This document shows, piece by piece, positions 45,256 through 52,907 of a DNA stretch of 64,000 nt (the stretch's first letter is position 1; each line of letters opens with the position of its first letter). Under the pieces are notes generated by a model. That model saw only the letters and a program-made list of their open reading frames with translations, was not told the DNA's origin and searched no databases. Source of the DNA: Dokdonia pacifica. Its GTDB lineage: Bacteria > Bacteroidota > Bacteroidia > Flavobacteriales > Flavobacteriaceae. Where the stretch lies: assembly GCF_900188275.1 (NCBI RefSeq), contig NZ_FZNY01000001.1, positions 310,001-374,000 of the forward strand. Reading direction: 5' to 3'. The position numbers and the translations under genes were made by a program.

Positions 45256-45270
45256 ACGAAAACGTTGTAA
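45256..45270. promoter_or_regulatory. Half-symmetric LacI-type operator
   Basis: ACGAAAACGTTGTAA shares ten bases with the perfect palindrome before susC. It lies between the divergent lacI-type gene and GH32. Confidence 0.5.
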
Positions 45271-45347
45271 TCTTAATAACTAATTAAGAATAACACATAA
45301 ATCAAAAAAAATAGACCTAAAAACACATAATGAATGATTACACCATA

Positions 45348-45363
45348 CGCTTTCGCGAAAGCG
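45348..45363. repeat. Dispersed palindrome CGCTTTCGCGAAAGCG
   Basis: Full 16-bp copy upstream of the GH32 start. It is distinct from the nearby LacI-type operator. Confidence 0.9.
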
Positions 45364-45414
45364 AATTAACAAAAATTACAATTGGTATTATTATATTTAT
45401 GCAAACTAAAAACC

Positions 45415-46974
45415 ATGCGAATTGTCTCTTTTTTGTTTCTTTTTATAATCCTAACCGCTTGTAAAAAGGAAACAACTCCTGATGTAAAAGATGTAAAAAA
45501 AGAAATTACCGAAAAAAATGACGTCGTACGCTTTCGCGAAAGCTATAGACCGCAATACCATTTTACACCACCCGAAAAGTGGATGAATGATCCTAATGGG
45601 CTTCTATTCCATAATGGCACTTATCATTTATTTTATCAATATTACCCTGAAGATATTGTTTGGGGACCGATGCATTGGGGTCATGCTACTAGTAAAGATT
45701 TAGTTTCTTGGAAGCACCAACCCATTGCGTTATATCCTGACGAATTAGGGTATATTTTTTCTGGAAGTGCCGTCATGGATCTTGAGAATACTTCTGGACT
45801 AGGCTCCAAAGATAATCCGCCAATGATAGCCATTTTCACACATCACGAACCCAAAGGAGAAAAAGAAGGGAAGAATGATTTTCAATATCAAAGTATCGCA
45901 TACAGCCTAGACGAAGGGAATACATGGACCAAATACGAGGGGAATCCCGTGATAGGTAATCCAACAAGTATTCGTGATTTTAGAGACCCAAAAGTCATGT
46001 GGCATGAAGCTTCTCAAAAATGGATTCTCACCCTTGTCGCAGGAGATCATGCAAAGTTTTATAGTAGTCCGGATCTAAAATCATGGACCTATCTTAGTGA
46101 TTTTGGAAAAGACAAAGGCGCTCATGGTGGTGTTTGGGAATGCCCAGATTTATTTCCGCTTACCGTTGCGGGAAGTGATGAAACAAAATGGGTCTTACTC
46201 ATAAGCATAAATCCTGGCGCTCCCAATGGAGGTTCTGGTACACAATATTTTGTAGGAGATTTTGACGGTACTACGTTTACAACCTCTCAAAAAGACATCA
46301 AATGGATAGATTATGGTTCTGACAACTATGCTGGTGTCACGTATAACGGATTACCCGATAGTGATCGCACCTTCATAGGATGGATGAGTAACTGGAATTA
46401 TGCACAAAAAACCCCTACCGAAAATTGGAGAAGTGCGATGACGCTTTCGCGAAAGCTTACCCTGCATAAAAACGATACTTACTATTTAAAGAGTTATCCT
46501 GTAGCTGCTATAGATGAATACAGCTATGACTCAAAAACCTATGATAGTATTACAAATAAGTACTCCCTTACTTCTGAGAACTTTAATGAAATGCGCATTG
46601 ATTTTGAGATTGAAGGTGCTTTGGAAGATTTTGAAGTGAAGTTTTCAAATGTTGCTAATGATCAGTTATTTCTAGGATATCATAAAGAAGATCATTCCTT
46701 TTATGTAGATCGCAGAAAATCTGGAAAGATTGATTTTGAACCACGTTTTGCCGAAAAAATACACCTTGCTCCTGCACGTACAGATAAAAATGATCACACC
46801 AGATTTAGTATTTTTCTAGATGCATCTTCTGTTGAGTTTTTTGTAGATCAAGGTACTACTACCATGACCGAACAAATTTTCCCAACACAACCATATACGG
46901 TGATGACATTTACAAGTAAGGATCATAAAATGACGCAAGTACGTGTCTCAAAAATGAAACGAATATGGGAGTAA
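45415..46974 (+). CDS. GH32 levanase/fructosidase-type lipoprotein
   Basis: I place the start at ATG 45415, giving a lipoprotein signal ending ILTAC; the TTG at 45382 adds 11 residues and is less likely. About 519 residues. GH32 signatures are complete: WMNDPNGLLF (nucleophile Asp), FRDPKVMW (transition-state Asp), WECPDLFPL (acid/base Glu), then a beta-sandwich with DASSVEFFVD. The enzyme cleaves beta-fructosides such as sucrose, inulin or levan and is likely surface-bound. A CTTTCGCGAAAG palindrome just before the catalytic domain is read as RFRESYRP; another near 46442 gives TLSRKL. Fructokinase and porter follow. Confidence 0.95.
   Translation: MRIVSFLFLFIILTACKKETTPDVKDVKKEITEKNDVVRFRESYRPQYHFTPPEKWMNDPNGLLFHNGTYHLFYQYYPEDIVWGPMHWGHATSKDLVSWKHQPIALYPDELGYIFSGSAVMDLENTSGLGSKDNPPMIAIFTHHEPKGEKEGKNDFQYQSIAYSLDEGNTWTKYEGNPVIGNPTSIRDFRDPKVMWHEASQKWILTLVAGDHAKFYSSPDLKSWTYLSDFGKDKGAHGGVWECPDLFPLTVAGSDETKWVLLISINPGAPNGGSGTQYFVGDFDGTTFTTSQKDIKWIDYGSDNYAGVTYNGLPDSDRTFIGWMSNWNYAQKTPTENWRSAMTLSRKLTLHKNDTYYLKSYPVAAIDEYSYDSKTYDSITNKYSLTSENFNEMRIDFEIEGALEDFEVKFSNVANDQLFLGYHKEDHSFYVDRRKSGKIDFEPRFAEKIHLAPARTDKNDHTRFSIFLDASSVEFFVDQGTTTMTEQIFPTQPYTVMTFTSKDHKMTQVRVSKMKRIWE
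45529..45543. repeat. Dispersed palindrome CGCTTTCGCGAAAGC (in GH32)
   Basis: Read in frame as RFRES in the linker between lipoprotein signal and catalytic domain. Confidence 0.85.
46442..46456. repeat. Dispersed palindrome CGCTTTCGCGAAAGC (in GH32)
   Basis: Read in frame as TLSRKL, near the end of the catalytic domain. Confidence 0.85.
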
Positions 46975-47372
46975 CATCTACTCTTATTGATAAGATAGCG
47001 CTTATAGAAACAAAAGATCGCTCTATTCTAAGTACGCGTTCTAAAGGAAAAGAGAAATACTATATTCCTGGCGGAAAAAGAGAAGGTCAAGAAACCGATA
47101 CTGAAACGCTTATTCGAGAAATTAAAGAAGAGCTTTCTGTGACGATACATCCATCTTCTATAAACTACCTTGGTACATTTACCGCTCCCTCTGATGGAGC
47201 TCCTGAAGGGGTTCAAGTGCAAATGACATGCTATACAGCTACCTACTCAGGAACACTTGCTGCAAATAGCGAAATAGAAGAAGTGGTGTGGCTTACGTAT
47301 CAAGATATTGAGAAGGTCTCTGCCGTAGATAAAATTATTTTTAATTTTTTAAAAGACCGAGGTGAATTATAA
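46965..47372 (+). CDS. NUDIX hydrolase
   Basis: The 135-residue protein contains a NUDIX box with GGKREGQETDTETLIREIKE...EEL (about 37-58), matching Gx5Ex7REUxEExGU with a small departure at the end. The family cleaves nucleoside diphosphates linked to another moiety; substrate unknown. The start overlaps the GH32 end by ten bases, so it is translationally coupled to a sugar gene, an unusual partner. Cytoplasmic. Confidence 0.9.
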   Translation: MGVTSTLIDKIALIETKDRSILSTRSKGKEKYYIPGGKREGQETDTETLIREIKEELSVTIHPSSINYLGTFTAPSDGAPEGVQVQMTCYTATYSGTLAANSEIEEVVWLTYQDIEKVSAVDKIIFNFLKDRGEL

Positions 47373-47492
47373 CCATCTATCATATACTATTACATTTTCC
47401 ACATCTTACATATGATGTGAATTACACAAAAAATCACTAAGTTGAGCCTAATTCAAAAAATACCTAACCGACTATTTTAAAACTATACACTC

Positions 47493-48839
47493 ATGAAAGA
47501 AATTACAAAATGGAGTATCACCGTTGCCCTCGCTGGATTCTTATTTGGATTTGACACGGTTGTCATTAGTGGAGCTAATCAACCCATCAAAGATATTTGG
47601 GAACTCTCTCCGCTTTTTCACGGGACATTTATTATGAGTATGGCACTATGGGGAACTGTATTGGGTTCTTTAATGGGGGGGATTCCCACAAAAAAACTAG
47701 GACGTAAAAAAACTTTGTTTTGGATAGGAGTTCTTTTCTTTGCTTCTGCTTTGGGAAGTGCGATTGCACCAGACCCTTACTCGTTTTCTTTTTTCCGATT
47801 TATAGGCGGAGTAGGTGTTGGAATTTCATCGGTAGCGGCACCTATTTATATTTCAGAAATTACCACAAGTTCTAATAGAGGAAAACTTGGAGGACTGTAT
47901 CAGTTTTGCTTGGTATTTGGTATTTTGATTGCCTTTGTCTCCAATTGGTTACTCAAAGGTTTTGATGGTGCTAATGACTGGCGATGGATGCTAGGAGTAG
48001 AAGCAATTCCTGCTTTACTATACACACTCATGGTATTAAAAGTACCGAATAGCCCAAGATGGCTTGCTTTACAGAAAAAAGATGACCAAGGTGCTCTTGA
48101 GGTTTTAAATAAAATATATACTCCTGAAGATGCAGCAATACAGCTTAAAGAGATTAAAGCAGATTCTGACAATCAAAAAGGAAGCAATACCTTATTTCAA
48201 AAAAAATACAATCGTGTGTTATGGTTAGGGTTTTTAATTGCTTTTTTCAATCAGCTATCGGGAATCAATTTTGTATTGTATTATGCTCCAGAAATATTAG
48301 AACAAGCCGGACTTGGTGGTTCTGAATCGCTATTTAATTCGATTGCTATTGGGATTGTAAACTTAGTATTTACGATTATAGGAGTGCGATTATTGGATAA
48401 ACTAGGACGTAGACAGCTCATGATTATTGGATCGATAGGCTATATATTTAGTTTGATCATGGTGGGAATTTGTTTCCAGCAAGAGCTAAGTTCTACACTT
48501 ACGCTTTTATTTATTTGTCTTTTTGTGGCATCCCACGCCATAGGACAAGGTGCCGTAATTTGGGTATTTATTTCTGAAATTTTTCCGAATCGTGTGCGTG
48601 CGTATGGACAATCATGGGGAACAGGAACCCACTGGGTATTTGCAGCTATTATTACCTTAATTACGCCTTTCTTCTTAGATGGTCAAGAAGGAGTACTTAA
48701 AGATGCGGTTTGGTATATTTATTATTTCTTTGCAGCCATGATGGTTTTACAATTATTCTGGGCTATTTTTAAAATGCCAGAAACCAAAGGAGTTTCCTTG
48801 GAAGCACTTGAGAAAAAACTAATTCCTGAAGATGAGTAA
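47493..48839 (+). CDS. MFS sugar porter
   Basis: The 448-residue protein has 12 membrane helices and sugar-porter signatures: GRKKTLFW after helix 2, RFIGGVGVGISSVAAPIYISE, RWMLGVEAIPALLYTL, FNQLSGINFVLYYAPEI and PETKGVSLEALEK at the end. It imports a sugar with protons across the inner membrane; together with GH32 and the PfkB kinase, fructose is likely. It ends eight bases inside the kinase gene. Confidence 0.95.
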   Translation: MKEITKWSITVALAGFLFGFDTVVISGANQPIKDIWELSPLFHGTFIMSMALWGTVLGSLMGGIPTKKLGRKKTLFWIGVLFFASALGSAIAPDPYSFSFFRFIGGVGVGISSVAAPIYISEITTSSNRGKLGGLYQFCLVFGILIAFVSNWLLKGFDGANDWRWMLGVEAIPALLYTLMVLKVPNSPRWLALQKKDDQGALEVLNKIYTPEDAAIQLKEIKADSDNQKGSNTLFQKKYNRVLWLGFLIAFFNQLSGINFVLYYAPEILEQAGLGGSESLFNSIAIGIVNLVFTIIGVRLLDKLGRRQLMIIGSIGYIFSLIMVGICFQQELSSTLTLLFICLFVASHAIGQGAVIWVFISEIFPNRVRAYGQSWGTGTHWVFAAIITLITPFFLDGQEGVLKDAVWYIYYFFAAMMVLQLFWAIFKMPETKGVSLEALEKKLIPEDE

Positions 48840-49725
48840 ATTACCGCATATTGTTTGTTATGGTGAAATCCTCTGGGATGTATTTCCAGATGGGAAAAAA
48901 TTAGGGGGCGCGCCTTTAAACGTTGCATTACGACTACATTCGTTTGGTGCTAATACGAGTATTATTAGTGCGCTTGGAAAAGATGCACTTGGAAAAACAA
49001 CCCTAGAAGCCTTAAAAGAAAAAGACTTTCCTACAACATATATCCAACAGTCAAAACGTCCTACAGGGCAGGTGACTGTGACACTAGATGACTCGGGAAG
49101 TGCTCGTTATGATATCCAGAAAGATGCCGCTTGGGATCATATAGCGGCGACACCCGAAGCTATTGAAGAAGTCAAAAAAGCAGATGCCTTTGTTTTTGGC
49201 AGTTTAGCATTGCGCGAAACTTATAATCAGGCGCAATTTGAAGCCTTAGTAACTGAGGCGAAATACACCGTTTTTGATCTCAACTTGAGAGATCCTCATT
49301 ACGATTTGGATGTGGTGTTATCGCTCATGGAAATTGCCAATTGCATTAAACTCAATGACGAAGAGTTAGAGCTGATTGTTACCTTACTTGATCTTGAGAA
49401 GGAGAGCTTAGAAGAAGAGTTAAAAGCGGTTGCTAAAGCTACCAATACGGATACGGTTTGTGTCACGTTAGGCCCCGATGGTGCGATGTTATATCATAAC
49501 AAAACGATCTATACTCAGGTAGGATTCCCCACCAAGGTTGTTGATACCGTAGGTGCTGGTGATTCATTTTTAGCGGCCCTTATCTTTGGATTAATCTCTG
49601 GAGAAGCCCCTGAAGATTCCCTTGAGGTTGCTGCTGCTATGGGAAGTTTGGTTGCTGGAAAAGCTGGCGCCAATGCTGTAGTAACTAATGATGAGATTGA
49701 TGATTTGCTGGAAGGTGGTTATTAG
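48832..49725 (+). CDS. PfkB-family sugar kinase, probable fructokinase
   Basis: The 297-residue kinase has an N-terminal YGEILWDVFPDGKKLGGAPLN region, a DLNLRDPHYD segment and the C-terminal PfkB motif VVDTVGAGDSFLAALI (Asp catalytic base). It phosphorylates a sugar with ATP in the cytoplasm; the neighbours favour fructose. Overlaps the porter by eight bases, so porter and kinase are coupled. Confidence 0.93.
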   Translation: MSKLPHIVCYGEILWDVFPDGKKLGGAPLNVALRLHSFGANTSIISALGKDALGKTTLEALKEKDFPTTYIQQSKRPTGQVTVTLDDSGSARYDIQKDAAWDHIAATPEAIEEVKKADAFVFGSLALRETYNQAQFEALVTEAKYTVFDLNLRDPHYDLDVVLSLMEIANCIKLNDEELELIVTLLDLEKESLEEELKAVAKATNTDTVCVTLGPDGAMLYHNKTIYTQVGFPTKVVDTVGAGDSFLAALIFGLISGEAPEDSLEVAAAMGSLVAGKAGANAVVTNDEIDDLLEGGY

Positions 49726-50276
49726 TCGGTAGCTTTTAGTCGGTAGACGGTAGTTGTTAAATCTTATCTTTAGGGGTGTTGATAGTTCATGTCACCCTGA
49801 GCCTGTCGAAGGGCTTAGTGATAGCTTTTAGCTATTAGTCGGTAGTGCTTAGCTGTTCGCTTGTAGACGGTAGTTCTTAGATAAACTATAATATCACCCT
49901 GAGCCTGTCGAAGGACTTAGTGATAGCCTTCAGTTGTTAGTGCTTAACTAATAGTCAGTAGTTTTGGTATCATTTTCGCTTTCGCGAAAAGACACACCCC
50001 TTACTCCCCTCTTACTAGAGGGGAAACTCATACTCTTATTTTTAGTTATAAATATATTAGTCTTCCCTCCTAGAAAGGAGGGCTAGGGAGGTGTGAAAAA
50101 AAACAGAGTAACACTCTATTTTAGAGTAGTACTCTATTTTGCTTGTCAAAAACTTTTATCGCATATAGAGTTCCTTCTCCCTTGGGGAGAAGGTTAGGAC
50201 GGTAGGAAATAAACCACACAATCACAACACTTTATAAATTAATTCCTGTATTTTTATAGAGTTAACAGTGGTATAT
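49726..50276. repeat. Repeat island 1 (no gene)
   Basis: This 551-base gap holds no gene. It contains AGTCGGTAGACGGTAGT repeats (49736 and 49863), two CACCCTGAGCCTGTCGAAGG units (about 49793 and 49894), a palindrome (49977), nested hairpins CCCCTC/GAGGGG (50006-50023) and CCCTCCT/AGGAGGG (50065-50082), and a CCTTCTCCCTTGGGGAGAAGG unit split near 50171. Several of the same units recur at 51495-52018. Confidence 0.75.
49977..49989. repeat. Dispersed palindrome CGCTTTCGCGAAA
   Basis: Intergenic, in repeat island 1. Confidence 0.8.
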
Positions 50277-51494
50277 ATGGCAGAAGAATTACGAAAAATT
50301 ACGCAAGAAGAGTTAGATAATATTTTAGTAGAACATCAATTATGGTTTGAAAGTGATGGTAAAAAAGGTAAAAGGGCTAATCTTTTGAAGGCAGATCTTT
50401 ACAAAGCAAATCTTTTCAGAGCAAATCTTATGGAAGCAGATCTTAGAGGGACAAATCTACAAGAAGCAGATCTTTCCAAAGCAAATCTTGGAAGAGCAAA
50501 TCTTTTCAATGCAAATCTTGGAAGAGCAAATCTACAAGAAGCAGATCTTCAAAAAACAGATCTTAGTTTAGCAAACCTTCAAGAAACAAATCTTCAAGAA
50601 GTATATCTTTTTAGAGCATATCTTCAAGAAGCAAATCTTTTAGGAGCAAATCTTTTAGGAGCAAATCTTTTAGGAGCAAATCTTTTAGGAGCAAATCTTT
50701 TAGGAGCAAATCTTGAAGATGCTCTATATTTAGACTCACAATTAGAAAAAGCTATTAATGTACCCTCTAAATATCTTCTAAAAAAAGATATTATTCTAGA
50801 CACCGAGAGTCAAATAAAATCTTTACAAGACGAGAAAAAAGAACTTCAAGAAAAACTACAACAAGCATCTAGTGCTACCAAAGAAGAGAAAGAGCGTCTT
50901 AAACAAGTAGAAGCACAATTAGAACTAGCAGAACAAACCATACAACGAGAACAGGATGCTAAAAAGAAAACAAAGGCACAGATAGAAACAGCTGTGAAAT
51001 ATCTAAAAAACCCTAATGCATATATATCAAAGCAAATTACATTTCAATATATTTTAATGGGGCTTTACGTATTATTAAGCCTTTTGACTGTTTGGTTTTT
51101 TATGAATTATATAAATGACCATTATACTAATTTCAAACTCAATATGGATTCTGGAACGACCTTTATTAATTGGTTATTTTACGCCTCTCCTTTACTTATT
51201 TCTTTTTCTCTAATAATTACTTTTATTAATCAAATCAATAAGAGATTACAAAATATTGTTCGTCTCAATGAACGTAAACGGTATGTAGATTCTGTAGAGG
51301 GTGGTTTACAAGCCATTAATGCGCTTTCTATAAATAATGAAGATGCACGTAAAAAGATTCTAGATACTATGGAAAAAATCATAAATCATACGCTTCAAAG
51401 TTCTGAAAAAGCCAATGAGCCCATTATGTTAGAAGAAAAAGCAGTAGAAGATCCATTGGCTACGCTTTCTAAGATTAAAGATTTGGTGAAGTAG
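50277..51494 (+). CDS. Pentapeptide-repeat, coiled-coil membrane protein
   Basis: I choose ATG 50277 (MAEELRKITQEEL); a GTG at 50268 adds three residues. About 405 residues: pentapeptide repeats A(D/N)L at about 34-150, then a coiled coil (about 172-243, rich in Lys, Glu, Gln), two membrane helices (about 258-285 and 302-322) and a cytoplasmic tail. Five perfect 15-bp units CTTTTAGGAGCAAAT lie in a row at 50637-50711, giving five LLGAN repeats. The gene is alone and flanked by similar direct repeats. Function unknown; similar proteins in bacteria are usually annotated only by the repeat. Confidence 0.8.
   Translation: MAEELRKITQEELDNILVEHQLWFESDGKKGKRANLLKADLYKANLFRANLMEADLRGTNLQEADLSKANLGRANLFNANLGRANLQEADLQKTDLSLANLQETNLQEVYLFRAYLQEANLLGANLLGANLLGANLLGANLLGANLEDALYLDSQLEKAINVPSKYLLKKDIILDTESQIKSLQDEKKELQEKLQQASSATKEEKERLKQVEAQLELAEQTIQREQDAKKKTKAQIETAVKYLKNPNAYISKQITFQYILMGLYVLLSLLTVWFFMNYINDHYTNFKLNMDSGTTFINWLFYASPLLISFSLIITFINQINKRLQNIVRLNERKRYVDSVEGGLQAINALSINNEDARKKILDTMEKIINHTLQSSEKANEPIMLEEKAVEDPLATLSKIKDLVK
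50637..50711 (+). repeat. Five tandem 15-bp repeats in pentapeptide gene
   Basis: CTTTTAGGAGCAAAT occurs five times without change. Copy-number change would keep the frame and only lengthen or shorten the beta helix. Confidence 0.9.
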
Positions 51495-51604
51495 CTGTTA
51501 GTTACTAGATAGTAGTCGGTAGACGGTAGTTTTTAGATAAATTAAATGTCACCCTGAGCATGTCGAAGGGCTTAGAACTATGTATCTCGGTAGCTTCGGT
51601 ACAA

Positions 51605-51616
51605 TTTTCGCGAAAA
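51605..51616. repeat. Dispersed palindrome TTTTCGCGAAAA
   Basis: Intergenic, in repeat island 2. Confidence 0.8.
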
Positions 51617-51889
51617 GCGAAAATCACTCAACCACCTTGCGCTCTGTATACTTACAACAAAAGTCATCTCGATCCTTCGACAAGCTCAGGATAAACTTTA
51701 GGAGAGATCACACATCTGGCTCACTGTTATGCGATTTCTCATCGCTCATACTTTGCTCTTTCGAAATGACTGGTATTGTCATTTAAATCGTACTTCGACA
51801 GGTGTAACCCTGAGCACTTCGACAAGTGTCATGCTGAGCTGGTCGAAGTGCTCAGTGTGACATCTCATAAGATAAAGAAGATGTATTCC

Positions 51890-51903
51890 TTTTCGCGAAA
51901 GCG
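51890..51903. repeat. Dispersed palindrome TTTTCGCGAAAGCG
   Basis: Intergenic, in repeat island 2. Confidence 0.8.
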
Positions 51904-52018
51904 TAAAAAAAAAATAGAGTACTATTCTATTTTGAATCTACCCAAACTTTTATAACAGTTTCCATAACAGTTCCTTCTCCCTTGGGGAGAAGGTGAGGAT
52001 GAGGGGAAAATAAAGGAA

Positions 52019-52840
52019 TTAATGCTTTCTTTTATAACGTTTCCCACGCTTTAATACCTGACCTTCGTAGTCTTCAAAATAGATAGGTACTGCAATATCT
52101 CCTGGTTCACGTACTACAAAATGTAAATGAGGTCCTCCGCTATAGCCTGTGCTTCCTGAATACCCTATGTGTTGTCCTTTAGTCACTGTATCTCCTTTTT
52201 TAACAAGCGTGCCTTTGTGCATTAAATGGGCATAAGATGCTAGGGTTCCATCTGAGTGGGCAATGACAATTTTATTAGCCTTGTGTGTGAGCTCTTTTCG
52301 CTTACCACCTTCTGTAAAATGATCTATGGCAAACACGACTACACCTTCTCTGGCAGCATATACCCTATCTCCGGTTCGCATTCCAAAATCAATGGCATAT
52401 CGAGACGCAATATTTTTGTGGGAAGATTTCCCAAAAAAGGTTTGCTCGATTTCTACCTTTCTTCCTCTTTGATAGGGTAAAGTATACAAATATGTACTAT
52501 CGTGTTTTGCATTTCTGCGATCGCCATAATGGGCCTCGACAGTATAAATCTTTCGTTCTTTCCTAGCTTGTTTTAGGTTTTCAAAATCATTTATGTGAAC
52601 TCTTATAAAGCCGCGTACACTATCATTGGGGAATACTGTCGCTACTTCTTTATAGACAATCTTTGGAAAAATAGTATCTACTTGTTTGCTCACAATATCT
52701 ATAGGAATGATGGCAACACTTTTTACTTGAAAAATAATAGAATCGTTTTCCTGAATATATTCTAATGTTACCTCTTCATTTTGTGCATAGGTATAGCTAC
52801 CTATAAATAAAAACAAGAGTGCCGTAACAATCTTAGTCAT
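52019..52840 (-). CDS. M23-family peptidase-like secreted protein
   Basis: The 273-residue protein has a signal peptide (cleavage near YAQ at about 19), a beta-rich region and a C-terminal LytM/M23 domain (about 145-262) with DRVYAAREGVVVF, YAHLMHKGTLVKKGDTVTKG, GYSGSTGYSGG and HLHF. M23 enzymes cleave peptidoglycan cross-links using zinc held by His, Asp and the HxH motif. The first ligand position reads RYAID where HxGID is normal, so zinc binding may be altered. Likely periplasmic. Single gene on the minus strand. Confidence 0.8.
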   Translation of the reverse strand: MTKIVTALLFLFIGSYTYAQNEEVTLEYIQENDSIIFQVKSVAIIPIDIVSKQVDTIFPKIVYKEVATVFPNDSVRGFIRVHINDFENLKQARKERKIYTVEAHYGDRRNAKHDSTYLYTLPYQRGRKVEIEQTFFGKSSHKNIASRYAIDFGMRTGDRVYAAREGVVVFAIDHFTEGGKRKELTHKANKIVIAHSDGTLASYAHLMHKGTLVKKGDTVTKGQHIGYSGSTGYSGGPHLHFVVREPGDIAVPIYFEDYEGQVLKRGKRYKRKH

Positions 52841-52907
52841 GTGTTTGTAAATTATTATTTATAAAGATATTATTTGCTACATCTTTTTCTCAATTAAGAT
52901 GCCAAGC

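Larger units (their letters stand above)
51495..52018. repeat. Repeat island 2 (no gene)
   Basis: This 524-base gap holds AGTCGGTAGACGGTAGT again, several GAGCxTGTCGAAG units in both orientations (51550-51840), palindromes at 51605-51616 and 51890-51903, and the CCTTCTCCCTTGGGGAGAAGG unit near 51969. A 68-residue frame at 51580-51786 is made only of repeats and is not a gene. Confidence 0.75.

Noticed and set aside
50637-50711. Tandem repeats taken at first for a CRISPR-like array
   Set aside because: The 15-bp units have no spacers and encode pentapeptide repeats in frame; no cas genes are near.
51580-51786. 68-residue frame in repeat island 2
   Set aside because: Made only of the palindrome and GAGCTTGTCGAAGG-type repeats.
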